From DATKQI01 sp035532755 (GTDB lineage Bacteria; Pseudomonadota; Alphaproteobacteria; Acetobacterales; Acetobacteraceae), in contig DATKQI010000053.1 in the NCBI GenBank assembly GCA_035532755.1, positions 1 through 21,828 of the forward strand: 21,828 nucleotides of DNA, read 5' to 3'. Below the pieces are notes generated by a model. The model saw only the letters and a list, made by a program, of their open reading frames with translations, had not been told where the DNA came from and did no database searches. Made by a program: the position numbers and the translations under genes. Below are positions 1 through 7,308 of this stretch, in pieces. Positions within the stretch are counted from its first letter, which is position 1, and every line of letters begins with the position of its first letter.

Positions 1-402
1 CAGCGGCTTGAACACCGGCAGGCCGGTAATGTCCTCCAGGTAGCGGCAGGGCACGGACAGGCGGGTGGCCTCCAGCAGCGCGGGGCCGAGGCGGAAGCGG
101 CGGCCGACCAGATGGTTCAGCGGCACCCCCCGCACGGTCACGTTGCGGCGATGCGCGCCGGGGGCGAGGGTGATTTTCGCTTCCCGTGCCAGCGCTTCCA
201 GCGTCTCCACCTCGAACAGGGTCACCTGCCGGCCGGGTTCCGGCTTCGGGGAGTAGGTGCCGGTGCCCAGCGCGTAGCGGTCTCCCTCCACGCCCAGCCC
301 GGCGACAAGGGTGAGGCTGTCGGCGGCCTGCATCGGCGCCCCCGCCGCGCCGGTCCGGTGCAGATGGCAGACCACGCCCAGCCACGTCGGTTCGATTGTC
401 AT
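1..402 (-). CDS. MOSC domain-containing protein (YiiM-like), 3' end cut by window edge
   Basis: The reverse strand reads 134 codons from an ATG at 402 to the window edge without a stop. The protein begins MTIEPTWLGVVCHLHRTG and contains GLGVEGDRYA (about residues 35-44), HRRNVTVRGV (84-93) and a late SVPCRYLEDITG segment with Cys119. This order of a V/LEGD-R motif, an RRN-G motif and a conserved Cys is typical of MOSC domains, which bind sulfur or activated-ligand carriers in molybdenum cofactor sulfurases and in small YiiM-type proteins linked to detoxification. The length seen fits the YiiM-like single-domain class; the C-terminus lies outside the window. An in-frame stop at 433-435 and no alternative start fix the N-terminus. 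No good Shine-Dalgarno precedes it. It is divergent from pstS. Its exact substrate cannot be read from sequence. Confidence 0.85.
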   Translation of the reverse strand, partial: MTIEPTWLGVVCHLHRTGAAGAPMQAADSLTLVAGLGVEGDRYALGTGTYSPKPEPGRQVTLFEVETLEALAREAKITLAPGAHRRNVTVRGVPLNHLVGRRFRLGPALLEATRLSVPCRYLEDITGLPVFKPL

Positions 403-429
403 GGAGGGGAGACTACCTGCGGGGATGAA

Positions 430-447
430 ATATCATCAAACTGAAAC
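430..447 (+). promoter_or_regulatory. Candidate Pho box upstream of pstS
   Basis: The 18-mer ATATCATCAAACTGAAAC matches 13 of 18 positions of the enterobacterial PhoB consensus CTGTCATAAAACTGTCAC, with the second half-site starting ACTG at the right spacing. It lies 88 bp before the pstS start, in the gap shared with the divergent MOSC gene. A TATAT-like stretch follows about 20 bp downstream but its spacing is not ideal for a -10. Binding by PhoB is inferred from the match and from the target gene. Confidence 0.45.
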
Positions 448-535
448 GCGCAGCCGCCGTGGCCTCCCGTATATGGCCCGCGCGGGGGCCGTCGGTCCCC
501 GCCAATCCGGTACGAGCCTGTCACAGGAGAGCTGC

Positions 536-1648
536 ATGCGTGAACGGTCTGGCGCGACGTTGCTGTCGCGCGCGAAACGCCTTGGCCTGATTGGGGGCCT
601 GACCGGAGGGCTGATGAGCCTGGCGGCAGCGGGCCTGCTGGCCTCGGCCGCACCGGCGCGCGCCGCCTCGGTCACGCTGATCGAGACCGGGTCCACGCTG
701 CTCTATCCGCTGTTCAACCTGTGGGTGCCGGATTACACCAAGGCGAATCCCTCGGTGCGCATCACCACCCAGGGCACCGGCAGCGGCACCGGCATCGCGC
801 AGGCGATCTCCGGCGTGGCGCAGATCGGCGCGTCGGACGCTTATATGTCCAACCCGCAGATCAAGCAGAACCCCAACATCCTGAACGTGCCGCTGGCCAT
901 TTCGGCGCAGAGCATCAACTACAACATTCCGGGGCTGAACAAGGATCATCTGAAGCTCTCCGGCCCGGTGCTGGCCGGCATCTATTCCGGCAAGATCAAG
1001 ATGTGGGATGACGCGGCGATCGCCGCGCTGAACTCCGGCGTGAAGCTGCCGCACCACCAGATCATCCCCGTCCATCGCACCGACGGCAGCGGCGATACCT
1101 TCATCTTCAGCCAGTACCTGTCCTTCTCCACCCCGTCCTGGGCGAAAACCGTGGCCTACGGCACCACGATCTCCTGGCCGGCGGTGCCGGGCGGGCTGGG
1201 TGCGATCGGCAACCCGGGCATGGTGCAGAGCGCGCAGCAGAACCCGTATTCCATCGCCTATATCGGCGTGAGCTTCCATGCCGACATCGCGAAGGCCGGG
1301 CTCGGCACGGCGATGATCAAGAACCGCGCCGGCAAGTTCCTGCTGCCGAGCCACGCCACGGTTTCCGCCGCCGCCGATGGTCTGGTGAAGAAAACACCGA
1401 AGGACGAGCGCATCAGCCTGGTGTTCTCGGCCGGGGCCAATGCCTACCCGATCATCAACTACGAATACGCCATCATCAGCAGGAAGCAGGCCAACGCCGC
1501 GAACGCCGCGGCGCTGAAGAAGTTCCTGCTGTGGTGCATCGATCCGGCGAACGGCAACGCGCCGAAATACCTGACAACGGTTCGCTTCGTCGCGCTGCCG
1601 GCACCCATCGTCGCGCTGAGCAAGACGCAGATCGACATGATCAAGTAG
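536..1648 (+). CDS. pstS: Phosphate ABC transporter periplasmic substrate-binding protein PstS
   Basis: This 370-residue protein would capture inorganic phosphate in the periplasm and deliver it to the PstCA permease. A signal peptide has a basic N-region (RSGATLLSRAKR), a hydrophobic core and a likely cleavage after ARA at residues 41-43. The mature part carries the PstS phosphate-binding signatures: ETGSTLLYPLF near the new N-terminus (TGST 51-54), GTGSGTGIAQAISG (about 80-93), IGASDA (97-102) and HRTDGSGDTF (180-189). The open frame extends upstream to 311, but the ATG at 536 is preferred because CAGGAGAG lies at 524-531, just before it, and because the signal peptide then starts properly. 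pstC and pstA follow. A Pho-box-like site lies upstream and a strong hairpin downstream, so regulation by phosphate starvation is likely. Confidence 0.93.
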   Translation: MRERSGATLLSRAKRLGLIGGLTGGLMSLAAAGLLASAAPARAASVTLIETGSTLLYPLFNLWVPDYTKANPSVRITTQGTGSGTGIAQAISGVAQIGASDAYMSNPQIKQNPNILNVPLAISAQSINYNIPGLNKDHLKLSGPVLAGIYSGKIKMWDDAAIAALNSGVKLPHHQIIPVHRTDGSGDTFIFSQYLSFSTPSWAKTVAYGTTISWPAVPGGLGAIGNPGMVQSAQQNPYSIAYIGVSFHADIAKAGLGTAMIKNRAGKFLLPSHATVSAAADGLVKKTPKDERISLVFSAGANAYPIINYEYAIISRKQANAANAAALKKFLLWCIDPANGNAPKYLTTVRFVALPAPIVALSKTQIDMIK

Positions 1649-1664
1649 GATGGTTCGCTGCGAC

Positions 1665-1686
1665 CCCCCGGCCGATTGGCCGGGGG
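1665..1686 (+). promoter_or_regulatory. Intercistronic GC hairpin between pstS and pstC
   Basis: A perfect 9-bp inverted repeat, CCCCCGGCC at 1665-1673 and GGCCGGGGG at 1678-1686, encloses a four-base loop GATT. It lies 16 bp after the pstS stop and 22 bp before the pstC start. No T-tract follows, so it is not a classical intrinsic terminator. Comparable hairpins after genes for periplasmic binding proteins protect the upstream mRNA end or attenuate read-through, giving more binding protein than permease. That role is inferred here. Confidence 0.6.
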
Positions 1687-1708
1687 ACCACCCCTGCCGG
1701 ACGCCTGC

Positions 1709-2674
1709 ATGAAACTCCGCCCGTTCCGCCTCACGCTGCTCGGCCTCACCTGCCTCATTCCGGCGGCCCTCGGGGCCGTTCTGCTGTTTCTCGCGCTATT
1801 CTCCTGGCCGGCGATCCGCTTCAACGGCATCGGCTTCCTGCTGTCGGAAACCTGGAGCCTGGGCAATCTGTACGCCGATCCGGTGAAGCAGGGCGGGATG
1901 CTGGTGCCGATCGGGGCGAGCTACGGCATCCTCGTGTTCCTGGTGGGCACGCTCGCCACCTCCGCCATCGCGCTGCTGATCGCCGTGCCGGTCAGCCTCG
2001 GGGTGGCGATGTTTCTGGCCGAGGGGGTGTCGCCACGGCTGCGCGGGGGGCTCGCGCTGATCGTGGAGATGCTCGCGGTGGTACCCTCCGTCGTGTACGG
2101 CCTATGGGGGGTGACGGTGCTGGTGCCCCTTGTCGCCCATGTGCTGGCCCCGGCATTGTCGGATGCCATCGGCTTCATTCCGTTCTTCCGCGTCACCTCC
2201 GGCAGCGGCTTCGGGCTGTTCGCCGCCGCGCTCGTGCTCACGCTGATGGTGGTGCCGATCATCACCACCACGGTGCTGGATGCGCTGACGCGCGTGCCGC
2301 GGGAAGCGAAGGAAGCGGCCTATGCGCTCGGCACCACGCGGTTCGAGATGGTGCGCAAGGCGATGCTGCCGATGGTGCGGCCCTCCATCGTCGGTGCCGT
2401 CATCCTCGGCCTGGGGCGCGCTCTGGGGGAGACGATGGCGGTGCTGATGGTCTCGGGCGGGGCGCTGAACTACCTGCCGGGCACCATCAACTCGCCGGTC
2501 TCCACCATGGCGTCGTTCATCGTTTCCCAGCTCGATTCGGCCGAGCAGGACCCGACGGGCATGGCCGTCCGCTCATTGGCCGAGATCGCGCTGGTGCTGT
2601 TCATCATCACCGTGGTGGTGAACGTGATCGCGCGGCTGATGGTGCGTGGCGTGGGGAAACCGGCCCGTGTCTGA
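1709..2674 (+). CDS. pstC: Phosphate ABC transporter permease PstC
   Basis: This 321-residue integral membrane protein is one half of the phosphate-uptake channel in the inner membrane. Multiple hydrophobic segments are visible (about residues 8-33, 70-103, 113-145, 168-190, 225-250 and 285-312). The cytoplasmic EAA loop that contacts the ATPase is REAKEAAYALGTTRFEMVRK (199-218), very close to known PstC proteins, followed by GLGRALGETMAVLMVSG. A TTG at 1676 would add eleven residues but sits inside the intercistronic hairpin, so the ATG at 1709 is chosen; its Shine-Dalgarno is weak. The stop overlaps the likely pstA start by 8 bp, which suggests translational coupling. Confidence 0.92.
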   Translation: MKLRPFRLTLLGLTCLIPAALGAVLLFLALFSWPAIRFNGIGFLLSETWSLGNLYADPVKQGGMLVPIGASYGILVFLVGTLATSAIALLIAVPVSLGVAMFLAEGVSPRLRGGLALIVEMLAVVPSVVYGLWGVTVLVPLVAHVLAPALSDAIGFIPFFRVTSGSGFGLFAAALVLTLMVVPIITTTVLDALTRVPREAKEAAYALGTTRFEMVRKAMLPMVRPSIVGAVILGLGRALGETMAVLMVSGGALNYLPGTINSPVSTMASFIVSQLDSAEQDPTGMAVRSLAEIALVLFIITVVVNVIARLMVRGVGKPARV

Positions 2675-3548
2675 CATCGCACTCTCCGTCCCCCGCGCCA
2701 TCACCCGTCGTTCCGCCCGCACCCGCCGCATGCTCAGCCTGGCCGGCTGGAGTGCGTGCGCGGTGGCGTTCGTGCTCGTGGCGCTGCCGGTGTTCGATAT
2801 CCTGTTCCTCGTCATCTCCCGCGGCCTCGCCGCCTTCAGCCCGGCGCTGTTCACGCAGGTGACGAACGGCACCTCCGGCGGGCTTGCGAACGCGATCAGC
2901 GGCACGCTGATCCTCTCGGCCGGGGCGCTGCTGTTCGGCGTGCCGGTGGGGGTGGGCGGGGGCATCTACCTCGCCGAGTTCGGCAATGGCCGCTTCGGCG
3001 CGATCGTCCGCTTCGTGGCGGATGTGCTGACCGGCATCCCCTCCATCGTGCTGGGCTATTTCGCCTACATCACGCTGATCACCGGCCTCGGCTGGCATTT
3101 CTCGGTGCTGGCGGGCTCCGTCACGCTCGCCATCATCATCATCCCCTACATGGCGCGGCTCACCGAGCTGGTGCTGCGCCAGGTGCCGCAATCCTTGCGG
3201 GAAGCAGCCTATGCGCTGGGCGCGCCGGAGCGGAAGGTGATCCTGCGCGTGGTCTTCCCGATCGGCTGGCCGGGCATCCTGACGTCCATCCTGCTCGCGC
3301 TCGCCATTTCGGTGGGGGAGACCGCGCCGCTGATCTACACGGCCGGATGGTCCAACTACATGTGGCACGGCAAGCTGATCGGCGAACCGATCGGCTACCT
3401 GACCTACGTGATCTGGAGCTTCATCAACCAGCCCGCCGCTTCCGCGCACGCACTCGCCTTCGCCGCGGGGTTCCTGGTGATCGTGACCGTGCTGGCGATC
3501 AACATCGCCGCCCGGCTGGTGCTGCGGCGGACGGGCGGGGGACAGTAG
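2667..3548 (+). CDS. pstA: Phosphate ABC transporter permease PstA
   Basis: This 293-residue protein would be the second permease subunit of the Pst phosphate importer. It has about six membrane segments and the EAA loop SLREAAYALGAPERKVILRV (177-196), followed by AISVGETAPLIYTAG, which is characteristic of PstA. The start is taken as GTG at 2667, reading V/MSDIALSVPR, with GGGGAAA about nine bases upstream and an 8-bp overlap with pstC. A GTG at 2646 would add seven residues. In most genomes pstB and phoU follow directly; here the next gene is an unrelated membrane protease, so the ATPase must come from elsewhere. The C-terminus ends RLVLRRTGGGQ. Confidence 0.92.
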   Translation: MSDIALSVPRAITRRSARTRRMLSLAGWSACAVAFVLVALPVFDILFLVISRGLAAFSPALFTQVTNGTSGGLANAISGTLILSAGALLFGVPVGVGGGIYLAEFGNGRFGAIVRFVADVLTGIPSIVLGYFAYITLITGLGWHFSVLAGSVTLAIIIIPYMARLTELVLRQVPQSLREAAYALGAPERKVILRVVFPIGWPGILTSILLALAISVGETAPLIYTAGWSNYMWHGKLIGEPIGYLTYVIWSFINQPAASAHALAFAAGFLVIVTVLAINIAARLVLRRTGGGQ

Positions 3549-3565
3549 GCGGGAAGAGGCTGTCA

Positions 3566-3582
3566 GCGCGGAAGTGCCGCGC
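3566..3582 (+). terminator. Small hairpin after pstA, possible weak terminator
   Basis: GCGCGG (3566-3571) and CCGCGC (3577-3582) form a perfect 6-bp stem around AAGTG, 17 bp after the pstA stop. No T-run follows, so termination is uncertain. The 96-bp gap to the next gene holds nothing else that I recognise. Confidence 0.25.
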
Positions 3583-3644
3583 CATCAGGCACCCGGCCAA
3601 CTGCTGGACATGTGATCCGGGCGCGTCAATGATGTGCCGGCGCC

Positions 3645-4481
3645 ATGAACCATGCGCGCCAGGATCGTGGTGGTGGCCCGATGCCTCAGGATGTGTCGGC
3701 ACAGGAGCAGGATGGCGCGGTGCTGACAGCCCCGCGCAGGCGCCGCCGCCTCGGGCCATGGCAGGCGTTGTGGCTGCTGCTGGGTTTTGTGGGTATGCAG
3801 TTTGCCGGCGTCGTCGGGGTCACTGCGATCCATGCGTTCGGCGTCGGTTTTGCGGCAGCCGCCGCCCACCGGCCGGTACCGCCGATTCCCTTTACACCAA
3901 GGATGCTCGCTGAAGGCGTGGTGGTCGGCTATGCCCTGAGCGCCGTGTGGAGCGTGTGGTACGTGCGCCGCCGCGCCGGTGAGCGGATGCGCCTCGGCGC
4001 GCCCGATGGAGTGGCCTGGCGGCCGGCACCCGGCAGGGGGTATGCGGTGGCCCTGGTTCTCGGGCTTGCGGCGGCGGGGCTTGCGGCGGCGTTTCTGTAT
4101 CTGATCCCGGTGAACCCGGGTGCGATCTCACCGCTCCCGCTGATCCCGCAGGCAAGCTATCCGCTCTGGCTGGCCGCTGCCGGCCTCGCCATCATCTTCG
4201 TCGTCGCGCCGATGGCGGAGGAATTCGTCTTCCGCGGCGGCATGTTCGCTGCCCTGGCGGGGCGCATGGGCGCGATCTGGGCAGGCGTGGTGACCACCAT
4301 TGCGTTCGTTGCGCTGCATGCCCCGCAGAAGATCCATTACCCGCCGGGGTTCATCGATGTCGGGGCGATGGCGGCAGCGGCCGCCTGGGTGCGCGTGCGA
4401 TACCAGTCGATCCGCCCGGCGATGCTGCTGCATTTCGTCTATAACGGGGTGGTGATGATCACCGCGATGCTGCTGCGTTAG
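3645..4481 (+). CDS. CPBP family intramembrane metalloprotease (CAAX/Abi)
   Basis: This 278-residue membrane protein carries the CPBP/Abi signature. The first motif is AEEFVFRGGMF with Glu192, Glu193 and Arg197; the second is AFVALHAPQ with His225; the third is LLHFVYNGVV with His263 and Asn267. These residues build the metal-dependent active site in the membrane in the Rce1-related family. Hydrophobic segments occur near 41-62, 88-106, 133-153, 174-190, 208-224, 236-248 and 258-276. The N-terminal 36 residues are polar and end in a run of five arginines. The start is uncertain: ATG at 3645 has no clear Shine-Dalgarno, and ATG at 3681 (MPQDVS) follows a GGTGGTGG. The substrate is unknown; bacterial members act in bacteriocin immunity, protein maturation or unknown roles. 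It is convergent with the next gene, with only 4 bp between the two stops. Confidence 0.88.
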   Translation: MNHARQDRGGGPMPQDVSAQEQDGAVLTAPRRRRRLGPWQALWLLLGFVGMQFAGVVGVTAIHAFGVGFAAAAAHRPVPPIPFTPRMLAEGVVVGYALSAVWSVWYVRRRAGERMRLGAPDGVAWRPAPGRGYAVALVLGLAAAGLAAAFLYLIPVNPGAISPLPLIPQASYPLWLAAAGLAIIFVVAPMAEEFVFRGGMFAALAGRMGAIWAGVVTTIAFVALHAPQKIHYPPGFIDVGAMAAAAAWVRVRYQSIRPAMLLHFVYNGVVMITAMLLR

Positions 4482-4485
4482 AACA

Positions 4486-5220
4486 TTAACGGTCCGGAAA
4501 TCGTCGCGCCCGCCATAACGCCGCCAGCACCCGCCAGTCTTCCAGCAGGTAGCGGCGGGCCAGCCGGCGTGGCTCGGTGCACAGGCGCCACAGCCATTCC
4601 AGGCCGGCGCGCTGCATCCAGCGGGGCGCCCGCCGCCGGGCGCCGGCCAGGAACTCCAGGCTTGCGCCGATGCACAGGCCCGTGCCGCGCGCGTCGCCGG
4701 CTGCGGCGATCGCATGGGCCAGCCATTCCTGCCGCGGGGAGCCGACGGCGAGGAAGATGAAGCGCGCCGGGTTCGCCCGCACGAAATCCACGGTTGTCTG
4801 GAACGCCGCCGCGTCCTCGTCGAACCCGCAGGGCGGGTTGCAATGCGCGGGCGGGGCAAGGCGCAGCCGGGTGCAGAGGGACGCGAGATGCGGCGGGGCA
4901 ACACCCACCACCGTGATCCGCTCGCCGGGGTGCAGATGCATCCGCAGCAGCAGGGCAGTGACGTCGCTTCCTGTCGCGACCGGCGGCGCGGGCAGGCCCA
5001 TCAGCCTGGCGGCACGCGCGACCACTCGCGAATCGAGCAGGCGCAGAGCCGCATCCTCGTAGAGCGGCGCGAGCCCGGGCAATCGCGCGAGTCGCGCCAG
5101 ATGGTCGGCGTTCGGCGTGACGATGTAGGCAAAATTCGCATCCGCCGATCGCCCGGCGATGCGCGCTGCCGCGTCCGCGGCTGTCAGGTCGGCGAAATCG
5201 AGGCCCAGCAGCCACGTCAT
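4486..5220 (-). CDS. WecG/TagA/CpsF family glycosyltransferase (GT26)
   Basis: This 244-residue protein belongs to the WecG/TagA/CpsF family, which adds an N-acetyl-hexosaminuronic acid, N-acetylmannosamine or similar sugar to a polyprenyl-diphosphate-linked acceptor on the inner face of the membrane. Visible motifs are IVTPNADHL (33-41), LLDSRVVARAARLMG (61-75), ATGSDV (82-87), FLAVGSPRQEWLA (156-168), CIGASLEFLAGARRRAPRWM (183-202) and the C-terminal GLEWLWRLCTEPRRLARRYL (206-225). The family usually has DGxGVV where this protein has DSRVV, although Asp63 is kept. The ATG at 5220 is constrained because LLGLDF aligns with the usual N-terminus. The gene is divergent from a family 2 glycosyltransferase, consistent with a surface polysaccharide locus. 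Confidence 0.92.
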   Translation of the reverse strand: MTWLLGLDFADLTAADAAARIAGRSADANFAYIVTPNADHLARLARLPGLAPLYEDAALRLLDSRVVARAARLMGLPAPPVATGSDVTALLLRMHLHPGERITVVGVAPPHLASLCTRLRLAPPAHCNPPCGFDEDAAAFQTTVDFVRANPARFIFLAVGSPRQEWLAHAIAAAGDARGTGLCIGASLEFLAGARRRAPRWMQRAGLEWLWRLCTEPRRLARRYLLEDWRVLAALWRARRFPDR

Positions 5221-5231
5221 GGCCGGCTCAT

Positions 5232-5260
5232 ATCATAGGTTGCAGTTTTGACCACTTGCA
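5232..5260 (-). promoter_or_regulatory. Possible promoter for the GT26 gene, near-leaderless
   Basis: On the minus strand a good -10 hexamer TATGAT lies at 5237-5232, with a poor -35 region around CTGCAA/TGCAAG at 5255-5261 (about 17-18 bp spacing). Transcription from it would begin only a few bases before the ATG at 5220, and no Shine-Dalgarno is present. The call rests on hexamer match alone. Confidence 0.3.
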
Positions 5261-5263
5261 GTT
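5240..5263. repeat. Direct repeat TTGCAGTT x2 in divergent intergenic region
   Basis: TTGCAGTT occurs at 5240-5247 and again at 5256-5263, offset by 16 bp, in the 70-bp gap between two divergent glycosyltransferase genes. Such spacing could be a regulator-binding pair, but nothing identifies the factor. Confidence 0.35.
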
Positions 5264-5290
5264 GCATCGGCGGCCGTTCATGGATGGCGC

Positions 5291-6214
5291 ATGGCTCCTG
5301 CCGCCGCCATGCCGGCATTCACCATCATCGTCTGCACGCATGACCGGCCGGCGTATTTGCGTGCCTGCCTGGCCGCGCTCGCCGGTCCGCCACCGATGGA
5401 TACGATCGTGGTGGACAGCGCCTCCCCGCCCGCCGCCGCGGCGCAGGTCGCAGCACTTGCGCGGGCGCACGGCGCCATGCTTCTGCGCCTGGAGCAGCCG
5501 GGCTTGTCCGTGGCGCGGAACGCGGGGCTCGCCGCCGCGAAAACCCCATGGGTCGCCTATCTGGACGACGACGCGCGGCCTGCGCCAGGCTGGGCCGCCG
5601 CCATCAGCATCGCCATCGCGACCCTGCCACCCGCTGCCGCGGCCCTTGGCGGACCGATCCTGCCGGAGTGGGAGGCGCCGCTGCCGGGCTGGTGGCCGCC
5701 CGAGCTGGTTCCGGCGCTGACCGTGCTGGAGTGGCAGCACGAGGGGCGGATGGGCGATGGCAGCCTGCCCCCCGGCATCGAACCCTATGGTGCCAACATC
5801 GCCTTTCGTGTCCTGGCTCTTCGTTCCGTTGGCGGTTTCCCTGCAATTCTTGGCCGCTACGGCCACCGCCTGCTCTCCGGCGAGGAGGCTTTCGTTCTGC
5901 GCCGCCTGCTCGCGGCTGGGCATGGCGTCCATTTCATCCCGGCGGCAATCGTCCGGCACAGCATCCAGGCCGGGCGGCTGACCCCGTCCTGGCTGCTCGA
6001 CCGGCAATTCCATGCCGGGCTGTCGGAAGCGATCCTGCTCGCCGCCCTTGGCCGCGCCGCCGAGGCCCGGCGCAAGGCGGCGCGCCTGATTCCCCATGCG
6101 ATCATCCCCTGGCCTGGGGGCGGCTCCGCCCTCATCCGCTCCCGCGCCAGAACCGCCTTTGCCCGCGGCTTTCTGCGGGGAGTGCTGGCGCCGCAACCCG
6201 GGATGCCGGCGTGA
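5291..6214 (+). CDS. Glycosyltransferase family 2 protein
   Basis: This 307-residue protein has a GT-A fold signature: PAFTIIVCTHDRPAYLRACL at 8-27, VVDSAS at 40-45, GLSVARNAGLAAA at 71-83 and the metal/nucleotide-sugar binding YLDDDARPAPGW at 90-101. A later SGEEAFVLRRLLAAGH (196-211) corresponds to the acidic catalytic region, followed by IPAAIVRHSI. There are no membrane segments, so it would act in the cytoplasm on a lipid-linked glycan. Start choice is between ATG at 5291 and ATG at 5309 (MPAFTIIVCTHD); the latter places the conserved beta strand closer to the N-terminus, and neither has a strong ribosome site. The stop overlaps the GTG start of the next gene, indicating coupling. Donor and acceptor sugars cannot be read. 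Confidence 0.9.
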   Translation: MAPAAAMPAFTIIVCTHDRPAYLRACLAALAGPPPMDTIVVDSASPPAAAAQVAALARAHGAMLLRLEQPGLSVARNAGLAAAKTPWVAYLDDDARPAPGWAAAISIAIATLPPAAAALGGPILPEWEAPLPGWWPPELVPALTVLEWQHEGRMGDGSLPPGIEPYGANIAFRVLALRSVGGFPAILGRYGHRLLSGEEAFVLRRLLAAGHGVHFIPAAIVRHSIQAGRLTPSWLLDRQFHAGLSEAILLAALGRAAEARRKAARLIPHAIIPWPGGGSALIRSRARTAFARGFLRGVLAPQPGMPA

Positions 6215-7308
6215 ATCGGCAGGCGGATGTGGATGCGGCGAGAGGGTTGGCGATCGTGCTCGTGGTGTTCGGGCATCTCGTCGCGCGGCAGGACCCGGCC
6301 GGGGTGGGGTGGTACGAACCGCTGCGGGCATTGGTCTATGCGTTTCACATGCCGTTCTTTCTGTATCTGAGCGGGCTCGTGGCCGGTCTGTCCGGTGCGG
6401 CGCGGACTCGGATGGATGCGTGGCCCCGGTTGGTGGCGGGGCGGGCGCGGCGGCTGCTGGTGCCGTTCGCGCTGTTCGGCGTGGCGATCGTCGTGGGCAA
6501 GCTCGTGGCCGTGGGTTTCGTTCATGTGGACAACGTGCCCCCCGGGGTGTGGGCCGGGTTGCGGGCGCTGGTGTGGGACACGGGCCGCAGCCCCGCCGAA
6601 TCGGTCTGGTATCTCGCGGTGCTGTTCGTCTGCTCCGTCACGGCGCCGGTGGTGCTGTGGGCTGCCCACGGGCGGGCATGGGCATTGGTAGCGCTAACAG
6701 CGGTTTTGTTTCCCTTGCAGGCGCCGGCGGTTCTGTATCTGGACCGGCTGGCGACCTATGCGGTGTTTTTCGCAGCCGGCGTGCTCGCTGCAAAGGCCGG
6801 CGGCCGATGGAACGGATGGATCGATCGGCACTGGCGTGCGCTGGCCGCGGGATTTGCTGTCGTGCTGGTGGCGGCGTTCGCATCACGCAGCGTCGTGCCG
6901 CACCGGGCGGTGCTGCTGGTGGCGGGTTTCGCATCGATGCCGGCGATTCACGGGCTGGCAAGGCGGTCGTGGGTCATGTCCTGGCCATTGCTGCAACGGT
7001 TGGGGCGAGCGAGTTTCGCGATCTACCTGCTGAATACGATCTGCATCGGGCTGGCCAAGGGGGTACTGCTGCTGGCGGTATCCTGGAACGGGGAGCATTT
7101 TCTCCCGTTCGCGCTTGTGCTCCTGCTGGCCGGCATCGCCGGGCCGCTGGCGATGAAACGCGTGATGCTGCGGTGCGTGCCTGTGCTCGGCCGGCTCGCC
7201 GGTTGGCCGCGACGATGGAGGCGACGCCGGTATTCACGGGCCACGTCCATCAGCCCCGGCAATGCCAGCAGCGCGCTGAAGGCCGGCAGCCACATGACCC
7301 GGCTTTGA
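6211..7308 (+). CDS. Acyltransferase family 3 membrane protein (OafA/ExoZ/Fhy-like)
   Basis: The 365-residue product is a polytopic membrane protein of the acyltransferase 3 superfamily, whose members add acetyl or other acyl groups to sugars of surface polysaccharides. The hallmark is the first helix DAARGLAIVLVVFGHLVA, with Arg11 and His22, followed by AFHMPFFLYLSGLVAGL near 44-60. About ten hydrophobic segments follow, ending in FALVLLLAGIAGPLAM. The GTG at 6211 overlaps the stop of the glycosyltransferase (GTGA), so the two genes are coupled. The last part is unusual: the 3' end runs 286 bp into the convergent gene on the other strand, and its C-terminal 25 or so residues (from about 7230) are antisense to a hydrophobic helix of that gene, so the tail may not be functionally important. 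Confidence 0.88.
   Translation: MNRQADVDAARGLAIVLVVFGHLVARQDPAGVGWYEPLRALVYAFHMPFFLYLSGLVAGLSGAARTRMDAWPRLVAGRARRLLVPFALFGVAIVVGKLVAVGFVHVDNVPPGVWAGLRALVWDTGRSPAESVWYLAVLFVCSVTAPVVLWAAHGRAWALVALTAVLFPLQAPAVLYLDRLATYAVFFAAGVLAAKAGGRWNGWIDRHWRALAAGFAVVLVAAFASRSVVPHRAVLLVAGFASMPAIHGLARRSWVMSWPLLQRLGRASFAIYLLNTICIGLAKGVLLLAVSWNGEHFLPFALVLLLAGIAGPLAMKRVMLRCVPVLGRLAGWPRRWRRRRYSRATSISPGNASSALKAGSHMTRL

Noticed and set aside
311..535. N-terminal extension of PstS by 75 residues
   Set aside because: It would bury the signal peptide and skip the good ribosome site CAGGAGAG in front of the ATG at 536.
3645..4481. The CPBP protease as part of a phage-defence or bacteriocin island
   Set aside because: No toxin, immunity, phage or mobile genes lie nearby; CPBP proteins are widespread and the family call alone does not support a defence role.
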